NCBI GenBank assembly: GCA_002345965.1
Contig: DDTF01000039.1
Location: forward strand, 48,557 to 112,556
From: Flammeovirgaceae bacterium UBA2371
GTDB lineage: Bacteria > Bacteroidota > Bacteroidia > Cytophagales > Cyclobacteriaceae
DNA length: 64,000 bases
Direction: 5' to 3'
The notes below the pieces were generated by a model that was given only the letters and a program-made list of their open reading frames with translations, did not search any database and had not been told where the DNA came from. Shown here piece by piece: positions 1 through 7,717 of the stretch (position 1 is its first letter; the number at the start of each line of letters is the position of its first letter). A program made the position numbers and the translations under genes.

Positions 1-796
1 CACGGTTGCCATGCTGAGAACGTTCTACCTGACAAGTAACCACAATACCAGTTGGTTTGTGGGTCATTTGCACCTTAGTCTCCACCTTGTTCACATTTTG
101 TCCTCCTGCGCCTCCAGAACGTGATGTCTGCACTTCAATATCAGCTGGATTAATTTCTACATCTACTTCTTCAGCTTCCGGTAATACGATCACACTGGCC
201 GCTGAGGTATGCACCCTTCCTTGTTGCTCAGTATCAGGAACGCGCTGAACCCTGTGTACACCCGATTCGTATTTCAAAATACCATATGCACCATCCCCTT
301 CTACAGCACTTATTACCTCCTTGTAGCCCCCAGCAGTACCTTCGGTTACATCTAAAACCGTCAACTTAAGGCCTCTTTCATCGCAAAATCGTTCATACAT
401 GCGGTAAAGATCCCCCGCAAAAATGGCAGCCTCATCGCCACCTGTGCCCGCCCGAATCTCCAATACCGCATTTTTATAGTCATTGGGATCTTTGGGCATC
501 AGTTGAACTTTGAGCTCCTCTTCAATAGCCTCTTTTTTGGGAGCCAACTCCTCCAATTCCATCTTGGCCAGCTCCCTCATCTCCTGATCTTTTTCCTTTT
601 CCAACACCTCTTTGGCGTGTTTTAAGTCGTTGAGTATGTTCTGGTAGGTCTTGTACTTAACCACTACCTTTTCCAGATCACGATATTCCTTACTCAGCTG
701 GGTAAATTTCTTTTGATCTTTCATCAGATCAGGCTGCATGAGCAATTGCCCAATCTCCTCAAATCGACCCTTTATTTCTTCCAGTTTTCTTATCAT
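1..796 (-). CDS. prfA: Peptide chain release factor 1, 3' end cut off by window edge
   Basis: Class I release factor that reads UAA/UAG and triggers peptidyl-tRNA hydrolysis. About 265 of the usual ~357 residues are present; the C-terminus lies beyond base 1. The translation starts MIRKLEEIKGRFEEIG at the ATG at 794-796, followed by a charged helical domain. The GGQ motif that enters the peptidyl transferase centre is at 98-106 in the context GAGGQNVNKVET. The codon-reading tripeptide (PxT in RF1) is at 230-238 and reads PDT. The PxT pattern and an N-terminus with no programmed frameshift favour RF1 over RF2 (SPF). It is transcribed away from the lipoprotein gene at 909. Confidence 0.93.
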   Translation of the reverse strand, partial: MIRKLEEIKGRFEEIGQLLMQPDLMKDQKKFTQLSKEYRDLEKVVVKYKTYQNILNDLKHAKEVLEKEKDQEMRELAKMELEELAPKKEAIEEELKVQLMPKDPNDYKNAVLEIRAGTGGDEAAIFAGDLYRMYERFCDERGLKLTVLDVTEGTAGGYKEVISAVEGDGAYGILKYESGVHRVQRVPDTEQQGRVHTSAASVIVLPEAEEVDVEINPADIEVQTSRSGGAGGQNVNKVETKVQMTHKPTGIVVTCQVERSQHGNR

Positions 797-857
797 ATAA
801 TAAAATGCGGATGCAAAGTTAGTAATTGCACTTGAGCCAGCCTATTTGCCCTAAAGG

Positions 858-888
858 TTTGAGCGTGGGCGTTCCAAGGTTAACTTTG
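858..888 (+). promoter_or_regulatory. Bacteroidota-type promoter for the 909 lipoprotein
   Basis: TTTG at 858-861 is followed after exactly 19 bases by TAACTTTG at 881-888, a full match to the Bacteroidota consensus TTTG-N19-TAnnTTTG. Transcription would start near 892, giving a leader of about 17 bases before the ATG at 909. No Shine-Dalgarno sequence is visible. Confidence 0.7.
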
Positions 889-908
889 TTTATTAATACA
901 TAGATCCT

Positions 909-1388
909 ATGAAAAAGTTGTTGCCTTTTGTTTTATTAATCATTTTGGGTTGCCAGGGCAGCCTTACCGAAGAACAAAAAAAGGAAATGAGGGAGGGCAT
1001 GAAAGCCAATGAAATAGTAAAAATATCAGATGCCGAAATTACCGCAGCCGCATTCCAATATGGCAGAAGTATTTCAGATAAAATAACCAATCAGGTATCT
1101 CTAGACCCTCAGTTAACCGCTGAGCTTCAGCAGCAATATCATGTTAAGATATTTCCGCTTGCCCCTGGCGACTCACTCTTAATGGAAATTGAACAGCAGC
1201 TGATAGAAGCCTATACCACTGCCTCCGACATTAACCTGACAGATAATGTTCAAAAAATTGGCACCGATTCTTTGCTCTACACCTTGCCTGTGATGAACAC
1301 CTTGCCAGACGGATCCGTTGTTTTCAAATATGCTTTAGGAATACGCATGCCTACAAAGGCTGTGGTTCAGTCTATGGAGAAAAAATAA
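909..1388 (+). CDS. Small lipoprotein of unknown function
   Basis: The 159-residue product begins with a lipoprotein signal peptide; the lipobox ILGC places the lipidated cysteine at about residue 15, so the mature protein is membrane anchored. The following segment is very charged (TEEQKKEMREGMKANE) and probably helical. I see no enzyme motif. The segments AAAFQYGRSISDK near residue 47 and a C-terminal hydrophobic strand YALGIRMPTKAVV faintly recall DUF3365/Tll0287-type sensor proteins, but no CxxCH or other haem motif is present, so this is only a guess. It ends two bases from the convergent carboxypeptidase gene and has its own strong promoter. Confidence 0.75.
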   Translation: MKKLLPFVLLIILGCQGSLTEEQKKEMREGMKANEIVKISDAEITAAAFQYGRSISDKITNQVSLDPQLTAELQQQYHVKIFPLAPGDSLLMEIEQQLIEAYTTASDINLTDNVQKIGTDSLLYTLPVMNTLPDGSVVFKYALGIRMPTKAVVQSMEKK

Positions 1389-1390
1389 AT

Positions 1391-2293
1391 CTAGTCAAAT
1401 GTTAGGCTGGAAGTATCACCATCAACCAATAAAGTAGCTGATGCTCCATAGCGCCAAGCTAAATTGGGTGCCTCATGCCCTATAGGGAAGTTAAAAGCAA
1501 CGGGATATGAATACTCAGATACCTTATCCAACATTATTTCTTCCATTGTAAAATTGAATGGTCGCTCCGTATCCTTTAAGTTAGTCATATGGCCCACTAC
1601 TAAGCCTGAAAGTTGCGAGAGCTTACCTGCTCTTTTCAATTGCATCATCATCCTGTCAATTTTATAGCGCAGCTCATCTACTTCTTCTACAATTAATATT
1701 TTCCCAGTGGTATCGGGAGCACTAGCTGTTCCTAATGAGTCGGCAAGCAATGACAAATTACCCCCAATGACTTGCCCTTTTCCAATTCCATTCCGATTAT
1801 AACTATTTCCTTTCTCTGCGATTATGGGATGTGAATTGGCGAAAAGTATTTGCCTTAAACTTTCAACTGATTCTTCGTACTCGGGCTTTGAATATTGAGA
1901 GGGCATACAACCATGAATACTTTGAAATCCAAGTTGATGGATTTTAAGGTGAAGGGCGGTGATGTCACTAAAGCCAATTATCCATTTGGGGTTTCTGACA
2001 AACTTTTCAAAATCCAGTTGATCCAGGATTCGAGTGGTGCCATAACCACCTCTGCCACAAAAAATAGCAACAATGCTTTTATCATCCAGCATTTGCTGCA
2101 AATCATCCAGGCGGTCTGCATCAGGTGCAGCCAGATAATTTTTGTCAATGGCATAACAATGTTTGCCCAACTTGACTTTCAATCCCCACGATTCTATGAC
2201 TTGTCTTCCCTTTAATAATACTTCTTCATTTATTTTTCCGGCAGGCACCACAATGCCTACTGTATCTCCTTTGTTGAGTGCGGATATGTGCAT
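1391..2293 (-). CDS. Muramoyltetrapeptide (LD-) carboxypeptidase, peptidase family S66
   Basis: Cleaves the terminal D-alanine from tetrapeptides during peptidoglycan recycling (LdcA), or related amide bonds as in MccF. At 300 residues it has normal family length. The nucleophile serine is S109 in IIGFSDITALH; the general base region is VEEVDE (E203/E204) and the histidine is H273 in FPIGHEAPNLAW, matching the Ser-Glu-His triad of family S66. The glycine-rich FCGRGGYGTTRIL at 78-90 is the family signature. No signal peptide is seen, in keeping with a cytoplasmic recycling enzyme. The gene starts just after the terminator of the bamA operon, so it probably has its own promoter or depends on read-through. 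Confidence 0.9.
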   Translation of the reverse strand: MHISALNKGDTVGIVVPAGKINEEVLLKGRQVIESWGLKVKLGKHCYAIDKNYLAAPDADRLDDLQQMLDDKSIVAIFCGRGGYGTTRILDQLDFEKFVRNPKWIIGFSDITALHLKIHQLGFQSIHGCMPSQYSKPEYEESVESLRQILFANSHPIIAEKGNSYNRNGIGKGQVIGGNLSLLADSLGTASAPDTTGKILIVEEVDELRYKIDRMMMQLKRAGKLSQLSGLVVGHMTNLKDTERPFNFTMEEIMLDKVSEYSYPVAFNFPIGHEAPNLAWRYGASATLLVDGDTSSLTFD

Positions 2294-2302
2294 TGGGAAA
2301 AG

Positions 2303-2333
2303 TAATAAAAAAACCCTGTCAATGACAGGGTTT
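2303..2333 (-). terminator. Rho-independent terminator of the yqeY-to-ompH operon
   Basis: On the minus strand the inverted repeat AAACCCTGTC / GACAGGGTTT (2311-2320 with 2324-2333) is followed by a run of seven T and then ATT. It lies 22 bases beyond the stop codon of the last OmpH gene, in the intergenic gap before the carboxypeptidase gene. Confidence 0.85.
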
Positions 2334-2355
2334 AGTAATCTATAGCTAAATACAA

Positions 2356-2901
2356 TTAGTTCTTCGCAGCAGCTGGTTTGGGAGTTACTCCCATCTTCTT
2401 CAGAACAGCATCCGATATGTCGAATTTCTCATCGCTGTAAAGTAGAATGTCTCCACCACCAATCAACTGAGGATTAAGGATAAAAGAATAGCCTTGCTCT
2501 TTGGCTACGTCCTCGATGGCTTTTCCTACTTTAGTAAAAACAGGACCCATCAATTGTTCCTGCTTATTTTGAATAGAGGTTTGCGCATCTTGCTGAAATT
2601 TCTGGATGTTTTCCTGTAGCTGGGTAAGTTCAGTTTCTTTATCCCTTCTGATGGCATCTACCATAGTAGCAGCGCCAGCCTGGTAGGCCTTCAACTTGGT
2701 TTCGTAATCTTTGTATTTTGCCTGAAGCTGATTTTGGAGTTGGTCGCCATGGGTTTTCAACTCTGCTTCAATTTGTTTGTATTCTGGCAATTGGCTAAAA
2801 ATGTAATCCCAATCAGCATATCCTATCTTTTGAGCGGGTGCTTGTGCTTGAGCCGCAAAACTCGCGCAACCTATAAGGAATAAAATCAAAAAGTTTCTCA
2901 T
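2356..2901 (-). CDS. OmpH/Skp-family periplasmic chaperone (second copy)
   Basis: Skp-like chaperones hold unfolded outer-membrane proteins in the periplasm before BamA inserts them. The 181-residue product has an N-terminal signal peptide (MRNFLILFLIGCASFAAQAQ), the conserved IGYADWDYIFSQLPEYK start of the OmpH domain, a long Gln/Lys/Glu-rich helical arm (about residues 45-125) and the C-terminal strand region GYSFILNPQ. The signal contains LIGC, which fits a lipobox, but the AQA site after it looks like signal peptidase I; which is used is open. It lies 21 bases after the other OmpH gene and is the last gene of the operon. Confidence 0.9.
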   Translation of the reverse strand: MRNFLILFLIGCASFAAQAQAPAQKIGYADWDYIFSQLPEYKQIEAELKTHGDQLQNQLQAKYKDYETKLKAYQAGAATMVDAIRRDKETELTQLQENIQKFQQDAQTSIQNKQEQLMGPVFTKVGKAIEDVAKEQGYSFILNPQLIGGGDILLYSDEKFDISDAVLKKMGVTPKPAAAKN

Positions 2902-2922
2902 CGTATTTAATTTGTATTTAGT

Positions 2923-3453
2923 TTATTTGATCTGATCGTTTGGATCACCTAGTCCGAGTTCTTCCAGTACAAAGTCAGTATAGTCGTGTCGTGGATCGGT
3001 ATAAATCATGACCAACTCACCAGCCTTGTCAAATATGATCGTCAACCTGTTTGACTTGGCCACCTTTTCCACGGCTTCAAAAACCTTGTCTTGCAAAGGT
3101 TTAATCAATTCCTGTTTTTTCAAAAAAAACAACCCTCCAAATCCAAAAACCTTTCGCTGATATTCCTTCAATTCGGCCTCCTTCTTTTCAATTTCTGCCT
3201 TTCGCTCCTGCCTCATTTCTTCTGTCAACAGCACCTGTTCGGCTTCAAAAGCATTATAGAGCCCTGCTACACCTCTTTGCATTTCTTCAATCTCCTTTTG
3301 CCACGCTGCAGACAGTCGGTCTATTTCATCCTGCGCCTTCCTGTAATCAGGCATTTTGCTCAAAATGAAATCGGTATCTACATATCCGAACTTCTGAGCA
3401 TTTGCAAAATTCAGGCCGGAAAAGAAAAGGGCTAAAATCAGCAGATATCGCAT
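2923..3453 (-). CDS. OmpH/Skp-family periplasmic chaperone (first copy)
   Basis: The 176-residue product has a signal peptide ending in NANAQ, then KFGYVDTDFILSKMPDYR, which aligns with the start of the other copy (IGYADWDYIFSQLPEYK). A coiled-coil arm rich in Glu and Lys follows at about 45-110. The tip of the arm differs: it carries a hydrophobic FGFGGLFFLKKQ segment that the second copy lacks. The C-terminus is RLTIIFDKAGELVMIYTDP. It sits three bases after bamA, so chaperone and insertase should be co-translated. The two copies are diverged, not a recent duplication. Confidence 0.9.
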   Translation of the reverse strand: MRYLLILALFFSGLNFANAQKFGYVDTDFILSKMPDYRKAQDEIDRLSAAWQKEIEEMQRGVAGLYNAFEAEQVLLTEEMRQERKAEIEKKEAELKEYQRKVFGFGGLFFLKKQELIKPLQDKVFEAVEKVAKSNRLTIIFDKAGELVMIYTDPRHDYTDFVLEELGLGDPNDQIK

Positions 3454-3456
3454 TTT

Positions 3457-6165
3457 TTATCTGATTTGCTGGCCAATGGTGAAATGGAACTGGGCACCGC
3501 TTTTTTCAGTTGCTCCGGGCAAAGTATCGAAACCATAAGCCCAATTCACCCCAATGAGGCCAAAGGCTGGCATAAATATTTTAGCTCCAAAACCCGCTGA
3601 CTTGTAGATCTTAAACGGATTAAACTCCAAATAATTATCCCAGTTATTGCCACCCTCACCAAATAACAGCACGTAAATAGTAGCCGCCTGACTCAATGAT
3701 ATTGGATAGCGCAATTCTACTCCAAATTTATCGTACACGATACCGCCTTCAATTTTATTTCCACTTCCTCTAGCTGCATAATATGGCGGAGTTATTTTAT
3801 TGTTTTCATAACCTCGCAATCCAATGATATCCTGACCCAATACAAAAGAATTGAATCCACCTGCAAGACCATCACCACCTAACAAAAACCTTTCAAAAGG
3901 ACTTGGTGTAAGTGATTTATTGTATTGCCCTATGAATCCAAAATGCGCCTTAGTTTCAAGTACTAAACTGCGCCCTTCAGGTTTAGAACTTCCCAATAGC
4001 TTAATATAAAACTTAGAATCAAACATCCACTTGTGCATTTCAATCCACTGGAATTGTTTGTTTACATCCTGCAGGTAGCTTTCATCTCTTAGCTTCGACC
4101 ATGGTGGAGTAAGTGACGCGCTTAATGAAATAGTGGAGCCTTGAGTAGGATACATCGGGCTATCAATACTATTCCTTGACAGAACGGTCTCCAATTTCAA
4201 ACTGTAGGTTTTTCCCTGTTCAGGAAGTACCTGCGACTGAAAGTAATTACCCTTGTAATCGTATTGCAAAAACGAAAGTGAATTGGTTAATGAGAAATAG
4301 TTGTCCGGCCATTCCAATCTTCGGCCAAGACCCAATGTAATTCCACTTTGTCTTAGAGAAACCTTATCGCTAATCTCATACGAAACGGAAGTCGGAAGCC
4401 TTGAGATAGAGTGATTCAAAGAAAAGCTAAATGAGTTAGGCTTTTTGCCACCCAACCAGGGTTCGGTGAAAGAGAAACTATAGCTTTGATAAGAAGCGCC
4501 ATTGGCCTGTGCACTCAATGACAATCTTTGACCGTCACCGGTAGGCAATGGTCTCCATTTCTTAAAGTTGGGAATGTTCCGGATAGAGAAATTATTGAAT
4601 GTAAGCCCAACAGTTCCTACAAAACCGAAAGCTCCTCCCCAACCACCAGAAAGTTGAATCTGATCATTGGATTGCTCTTCAAGTTTCCACCCTATATCCA
4701 CTGTACCATCAGCCGGGTTGGGCTGAATGTCTTGTTGAATTTTTTGAGGATTAAAGAATCCCATCTGAGACAACTGCTGTTGTGTTCGAATGATGTCTGA
4801 TCTTCTGAACTTTTGTCCAGGGACAGTGCTGAGTTCCCTGCGAATAACGTGCTCACTGGTTCTTTCATTACCGGTGATCCAAACGTCTTTGATGGTAGCC
4901 TGATCTCCCTCAAAAATTCTCATTTCAATATCAATTGAATCTCCAACCACAGCCACTTCTACTGGGGTAACACGGAAGAACAAATAACCATCATCCATAT
5001 AAAGTCCGCTAATATCTGGCCCTTTTGGATTGAAATTGGTCTTTTTGTCGATCAACTCCTTGTTATACACATCGCCCTTCTTAATGTCAAGAATCCTGTC
5101 AAGGACAGCAGAACTATAAATGTAATTGCCTGTCCAGTTGATGTTCCTGAAGTAATATTTTCTGCCTTCAGTCACTTTGATTATTACATCAATGCTGTTT
5201 TTGGAGTGTCTGATTACAGTATCGCTTACTATTTCCGCATCGCGGTAACCCAATGAGTTGTAATATTCAACGAGCTTCTTTTTATCTTCTTCAAATTCAG
5301 CTGCTATAAACTTAGAAGTTGCGAAAATATTAAGCTTTACGTTGTCATTGAGAAATTCCTTGGCTTGCTTCCAGCTTACTTCCCGGGATGAATCTCTGTA
5401 TTCTTTAATGCGGCTGGGTTTGAAACCAATGATACTGCTGATCAGCGTGCGGTGGAGCGTGATGCGGGCGTGCTCTTTGGTTTTTTTAAGTTTCTTTTTG
5501 AGTTTAGTGTCCGTTACCTCTTTGTTACCATCAATAATCACATCATGGATACGAACTTTTGCATTCAGGTCCACATCGATTCTTATCTTAACACCTCCTC
5601 TATTAAGAGTGTCCGATTCCTGAATCACTTTGACCTCTGTATTTAGAAATCCTTTTTTAGAGAAAAACTTTTTCACGGACAGTTCCGTGTTGCGAATCAT
5701 CGCATCATTCACAATCTTTCCTCTTATCAATGTAAGTTCTTCTTTTAGAGAAGACTGACGCGATCCGCTGATGCCAGTAAAGTAAAAATCAACTAACCTT
5801 GGGCGCTCTGTCAGCACTATGGTTAGAAAAACATTTTCCCCCTCAATTTTATCTACCTTGATGGATGCGTCACCAACAAGTCCATGTTTCCACAATTTTC
5901 TGATTGCGCCTGCTATTTTCTCACCAGGTATCTTCACCTTATCTCCAACCTTAAGTCCGGTTAGAGAAATCATTGCATTCTTATCTAGAATATTAAGACC
6001 TGTAACTTCAATTCCACCAATGGTGTATTCTACTGGGTTAGCATAGTTGAGGGAGTTTTCTGACAGCGTGGCGCTTTCTTGCGTACGACTTTTTCTAAAC
6101 TGAGCATGAGCGGTTTGCACAGCAATAGCAAAACACAGAAAAATAAGGGGTAAAGCTTTTCTCAT
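3457..6165 (-). CDS. bamA: BamA, outer-membrane protein assembly factor
   Basis: Central component of the machine that folds beta-barrel proteins into the outer membrane. The 902 residues comprise a signal peptide cleaved at about AHA-Q (residue 21), a series of POTRA domains over roughly 45-480, recognisable by repeated glycine-plus-charged turns such as VTGLNILDKNAM and VWITGNERTSEHVIRRELS, and a C-terminal 16-strand barrel. The loop 6 signature, VRGF in proteobacteria, appears as LRGY in IIGLRGYENNKIT. At ~900 residues it is longer than E. coli BamA (~810), as is usual in Bacteroidota. It lies between uppS (4 bases upstream) and the OmpH chaperones (3 bases downstream). No Bam lipoproteins are encoded here. 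Confidence 0.95.
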   Translation of the reverse strand: MRKALPLIFLCFAIAVQTAHAQFRKSRTQESATLSENSLNYANPVEYTIGGIEVTGLNILDKNAMISLTGLKVGDKVKIPGEKIAGAIRKLWKHGLVGDASIKVDKIEGENVFLTIVLTERPRLVDFYFTGISGSRQSSLKEELTLIRGKIVNDAMIRNTELSVKKFFSKKGFLNTEVKVIQESDTLNRGGVKIRIDVDLNAKVRIHDVIIDGNKEVTDTKLKKKLKKTKEHARITLHRTLISSIIGFKPSRIKEYRDSSREVSWKQAKEFLNDNVKLNIFATSKFIAAEFEEDKKKLVEYYNSLGYRDAEIVSDTVIRHSKNSIDVIIKVTEGRKYYFRNINWTGNYIYSSAVLDRILDIKKGDVYNKELIDKKTNFNPKGPDISGLYMDDGYLFFRVTPVEVAVVGDSIDIEMRIFEGDQATIKDVWITGNERTSEHVIRRELSTVPGQKFRRSDIIRTQQQLSQMGFFNPQKIQQDIQPNPADGTVDIGWKLEEQSNDQIQLSGGWGGAFGFVGTVGLTFNNFSIRNIPNFKKWRPLPTGDGQRLSLSAQANGASYQSYSFSFTEPWLGGKKPNSFSFSLNHSISRLPTSVSYEISDKVSLRQSGITLGLGRRLEWPDNYFSLTNSLSFLQYDYKGNYFQSQVLPEQGKTYSLKLETVLSRNSIDSPMYPTQGSTISLSASLTPPWSKLRDESYLQDVNKQFQWIEMHKWMFDSKFYIKLLGSSKPEGRSLVLETKAHFGFIGQYNKSLTPSPFERFLLGGDGLAGGFNSFVLGQDIIGLRGYENNKITPPYYAARGSGNKIEGGIVYDKFGVELRYPISLSQAATIYVLLFGEGGNNWDNYLEFNPFKIYKSAGFGAKIFMPAFGLIGVNWAYGFDTLPGATEKSGAQFHFTIGQQIR

Positions 6166-6169
6166 CAGG

Positions 6170-6913
6170 TTACACAGTTCGTTCCATTACCTTTCCAAAT
6201 CTTCTGTCTCTTGTTTGATAAACGCAAATCGCTTCGTACAAGTCCTCTCTTCGAAAGTCAGGCCACAATGTCTTGGTGATAAACAGTTCGGTATAGGCAA
6301 TCTGCCAAAGTAAAAAATTACTGATTCTCATTTCGCCACTTGTTCTAATTAATAGTTCCGGATCTGGAATACCTTTGGTTTTCAAATATCCTGAGAACAG
6401 CTCTTCATTTATTTTATCTTCAGACAATTGCCCTTTTTTCACATCTTTTGCTATCGCTTTTACGGCCTCCACAATCTCCCATCTTCCACTGTAACTCAAT
6501 GCCAGAATAAGCGTAAGTCCTCGATTGTCCTTGGTTGCATCAATGGCTTCACTCAAGTTATCCTGGCAAGCCTTTGGCAAATGACCAATATCTCCAATCG
6601 TTTGAAGTTTTACCTGGTTTTCATGTAGCGAGTTAATCTCTTTTTTTAAAGTATTCACTAACAATTCCATTAAACCATCTACTTCCTCTTTCGGTCTCCC
6701 CCAATTTTCTGTACTAAATGCATATAGCGTAAGGTATTTTATACCCAATTCACCGCATCCCTCAGTAACGTCCTTCACCGCCTGAATAGCATTTCTGTGC
6801 CCGAAAATCCGGGCCGCACCTTTCCCCTTTGCCCATCTTCCATTGCCATCCATGATAACGGCAATATGACGAGGCAAATTATTCGGGTCTATACTATCTT
6901 TAAAAGAGGCCAC
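6170..6913 (-). CDS. uppS: Isoprenyl transferase (undecaprenyl diphosphate synthase)
   Basis: Makes the C55 lipid carrier for peptidoglycan and other surface glycans by cis-condensation of isopentenyl diphosphate onto farnesyl diphosphate. The 247 residues carry the whole family signature: MDGNGRWAKGKG with catalytic D22, FGHRNAIQAVK, YAFSTENWGRP, ALSYSGRWEIVEA and LIRTSGEMRISNFLLWQ. The usual NYGGR is SYSGR here. The start is a GTG at 6911-6913, with no in-frame ATG before the D22 motif at a sensible length. A TATTTTTG element seven bases upstream suggests an internal promoter, so uppS-bamA-ompH-ompH may also be transcribed on its own. Confidence 0.95.
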   Translation of the reverse strand: MASFKDSIDPNNLPRHIAVIMDGNGRWAKGKGAARIFGHRNAIQAVKDVTEGCGELGIKYLTLYAFSTENWGRPKEEVDGLMELLVNTLKKEINSLHENQVKLQTIGDIGHLPKACQDNLSEAIDATKDNRGLTLILALSYSGRWEIVEAVKAIAKDVKKGQLSEDKINEELFSGYLKTKGIPDPELLIRTSGEMRISNFLLWQIAYTELFITKTLWPDFRREDLYEAICVYQTRDRRFGKVMERTV

Positions 6914-6920
6914 AAGGGTG

Positions 6921-6953
6921 CAAAAATAGCCTATTTTTCAAACTTTTCACAAG
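6921..6953 (-). promoter_or_regulatory. Candidate internal promoter before uppS
   Basis: On the minus strand CTTG (6950-6953) is followed after 21 bases by TATTTTTG (6921-6928), one mismatch to TTTG and a full match to TAnnTTTG. It lies in the only sizeable gap (96 bases) of the operon, and the predicted start is only a few bases from the GTG of uppS. Confidence 0.5.
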
Positions 6954-7009
6954 GCCTCTCTCAACACCAAAAAGTGCCCTTCAGGCTTTCCAATTAAGAT
7001 TCTATTTTA

Positions 7010-7714
7010 TCAGTAAGGGTTCTTCGCGCAGGGTATATCGTAAAAAGTGCGGGTGATAGAAAAGCCTGTAAAAAAGTAGTTGTCATTATCATACTTGTTA
7101 CCGTATTGATAATTCTTAAATGATGGGTCCTCTGAAGAGATATTGTCTAGATAATCAAAAAATGTTTTTCTGATTCCGATTTCAAAAGCCAAATACCATT
7201 TTGGATTAAGCACATACTTCATACCCCCTCCAAATGGAATGCTCATCTGCACATTGCTGTACTCAGCAGGTTTGGTTTGAACCCCTGATATGCCAAACAT
7301 CCCTAAACCAGCAAACAGAAATGGTGTGAATCTTAATCTTCTTTTGTCATCCCTCCAATCCAAAAAATGATATTCAAAAGTGGCTGAACCCTCCAGCAAA
7401 AATATGTTAAATGAGGCATCACGTTGTTTAGCAAAAGCATCCAGAGGCTTTGCCTTGTCAGAAGCTGCCAGCTTCCCACCTGTGAGTGCCGTCTTGAAAC
7501 TTATGACATTACTTATGTTGGCCCTGTAAAAGGCGGTAGCAGCCGGGCGCGAGTTGACAAAATTGTATGTCCGCGACAAATCACCTGTATACGTAAATGT
7601 GCCTATGCCGAATCCCAGCTCAGATCGCTGTGAAATTTGAGCAAATGTATGGGTAGAAAAAAAACTCAATCCTAAACTCAGGATTGCACCCAATATGTTT
7701 GCCCGACTCAGCAT
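7010..7714 (-). CDS. DUF6089-family outer-membrane beta-barrel protein (short copy)
   Basis: The 234-residue product has a signal peptide (to about THTFAQ) followed by alternating hydrophobic strands typical of an eight-strand barrel: ELGFGIGTFTYTGDL, FTPFLFAGLGMFGIS, SIPFGGGMKYVLNPKWYLAFE, and the characteristic C-terminal part with FFDYLDNIS, NYQYGN and TFYDIPC. I recognise this pattern as DUF6089, a family found next to nadK/uppS/bamA across Bacteroidota. Its function is not known; the position suggests a role in, or a client of, outer-membrane assembly. It is three bases downstream of the longer DUF6089 copy. Confidence 0.85.
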   Translation of the reverse strand: MLSRANILGAILSLGLSFFSTHTFAQISQRSELGFGIGTFTYTGDLSRTYNFVNSRPAATAFYRANISNVISFKTALTGGKLAASDKAKPLDAFAKQRDASFNIFLLEGSATFEYHFLDWRDDKRRLRFTPFLFAGLGMFGISGVQTKPAEYSNVQMSIPFGGGMKYVLNPKWYLAFEIGIRKTFFDYLDNISSEDPSFKNYQYGNKYDNDNYFFTGFSITRTFYDIPCAKNPY

Positions 7715-7717
7715 TGA

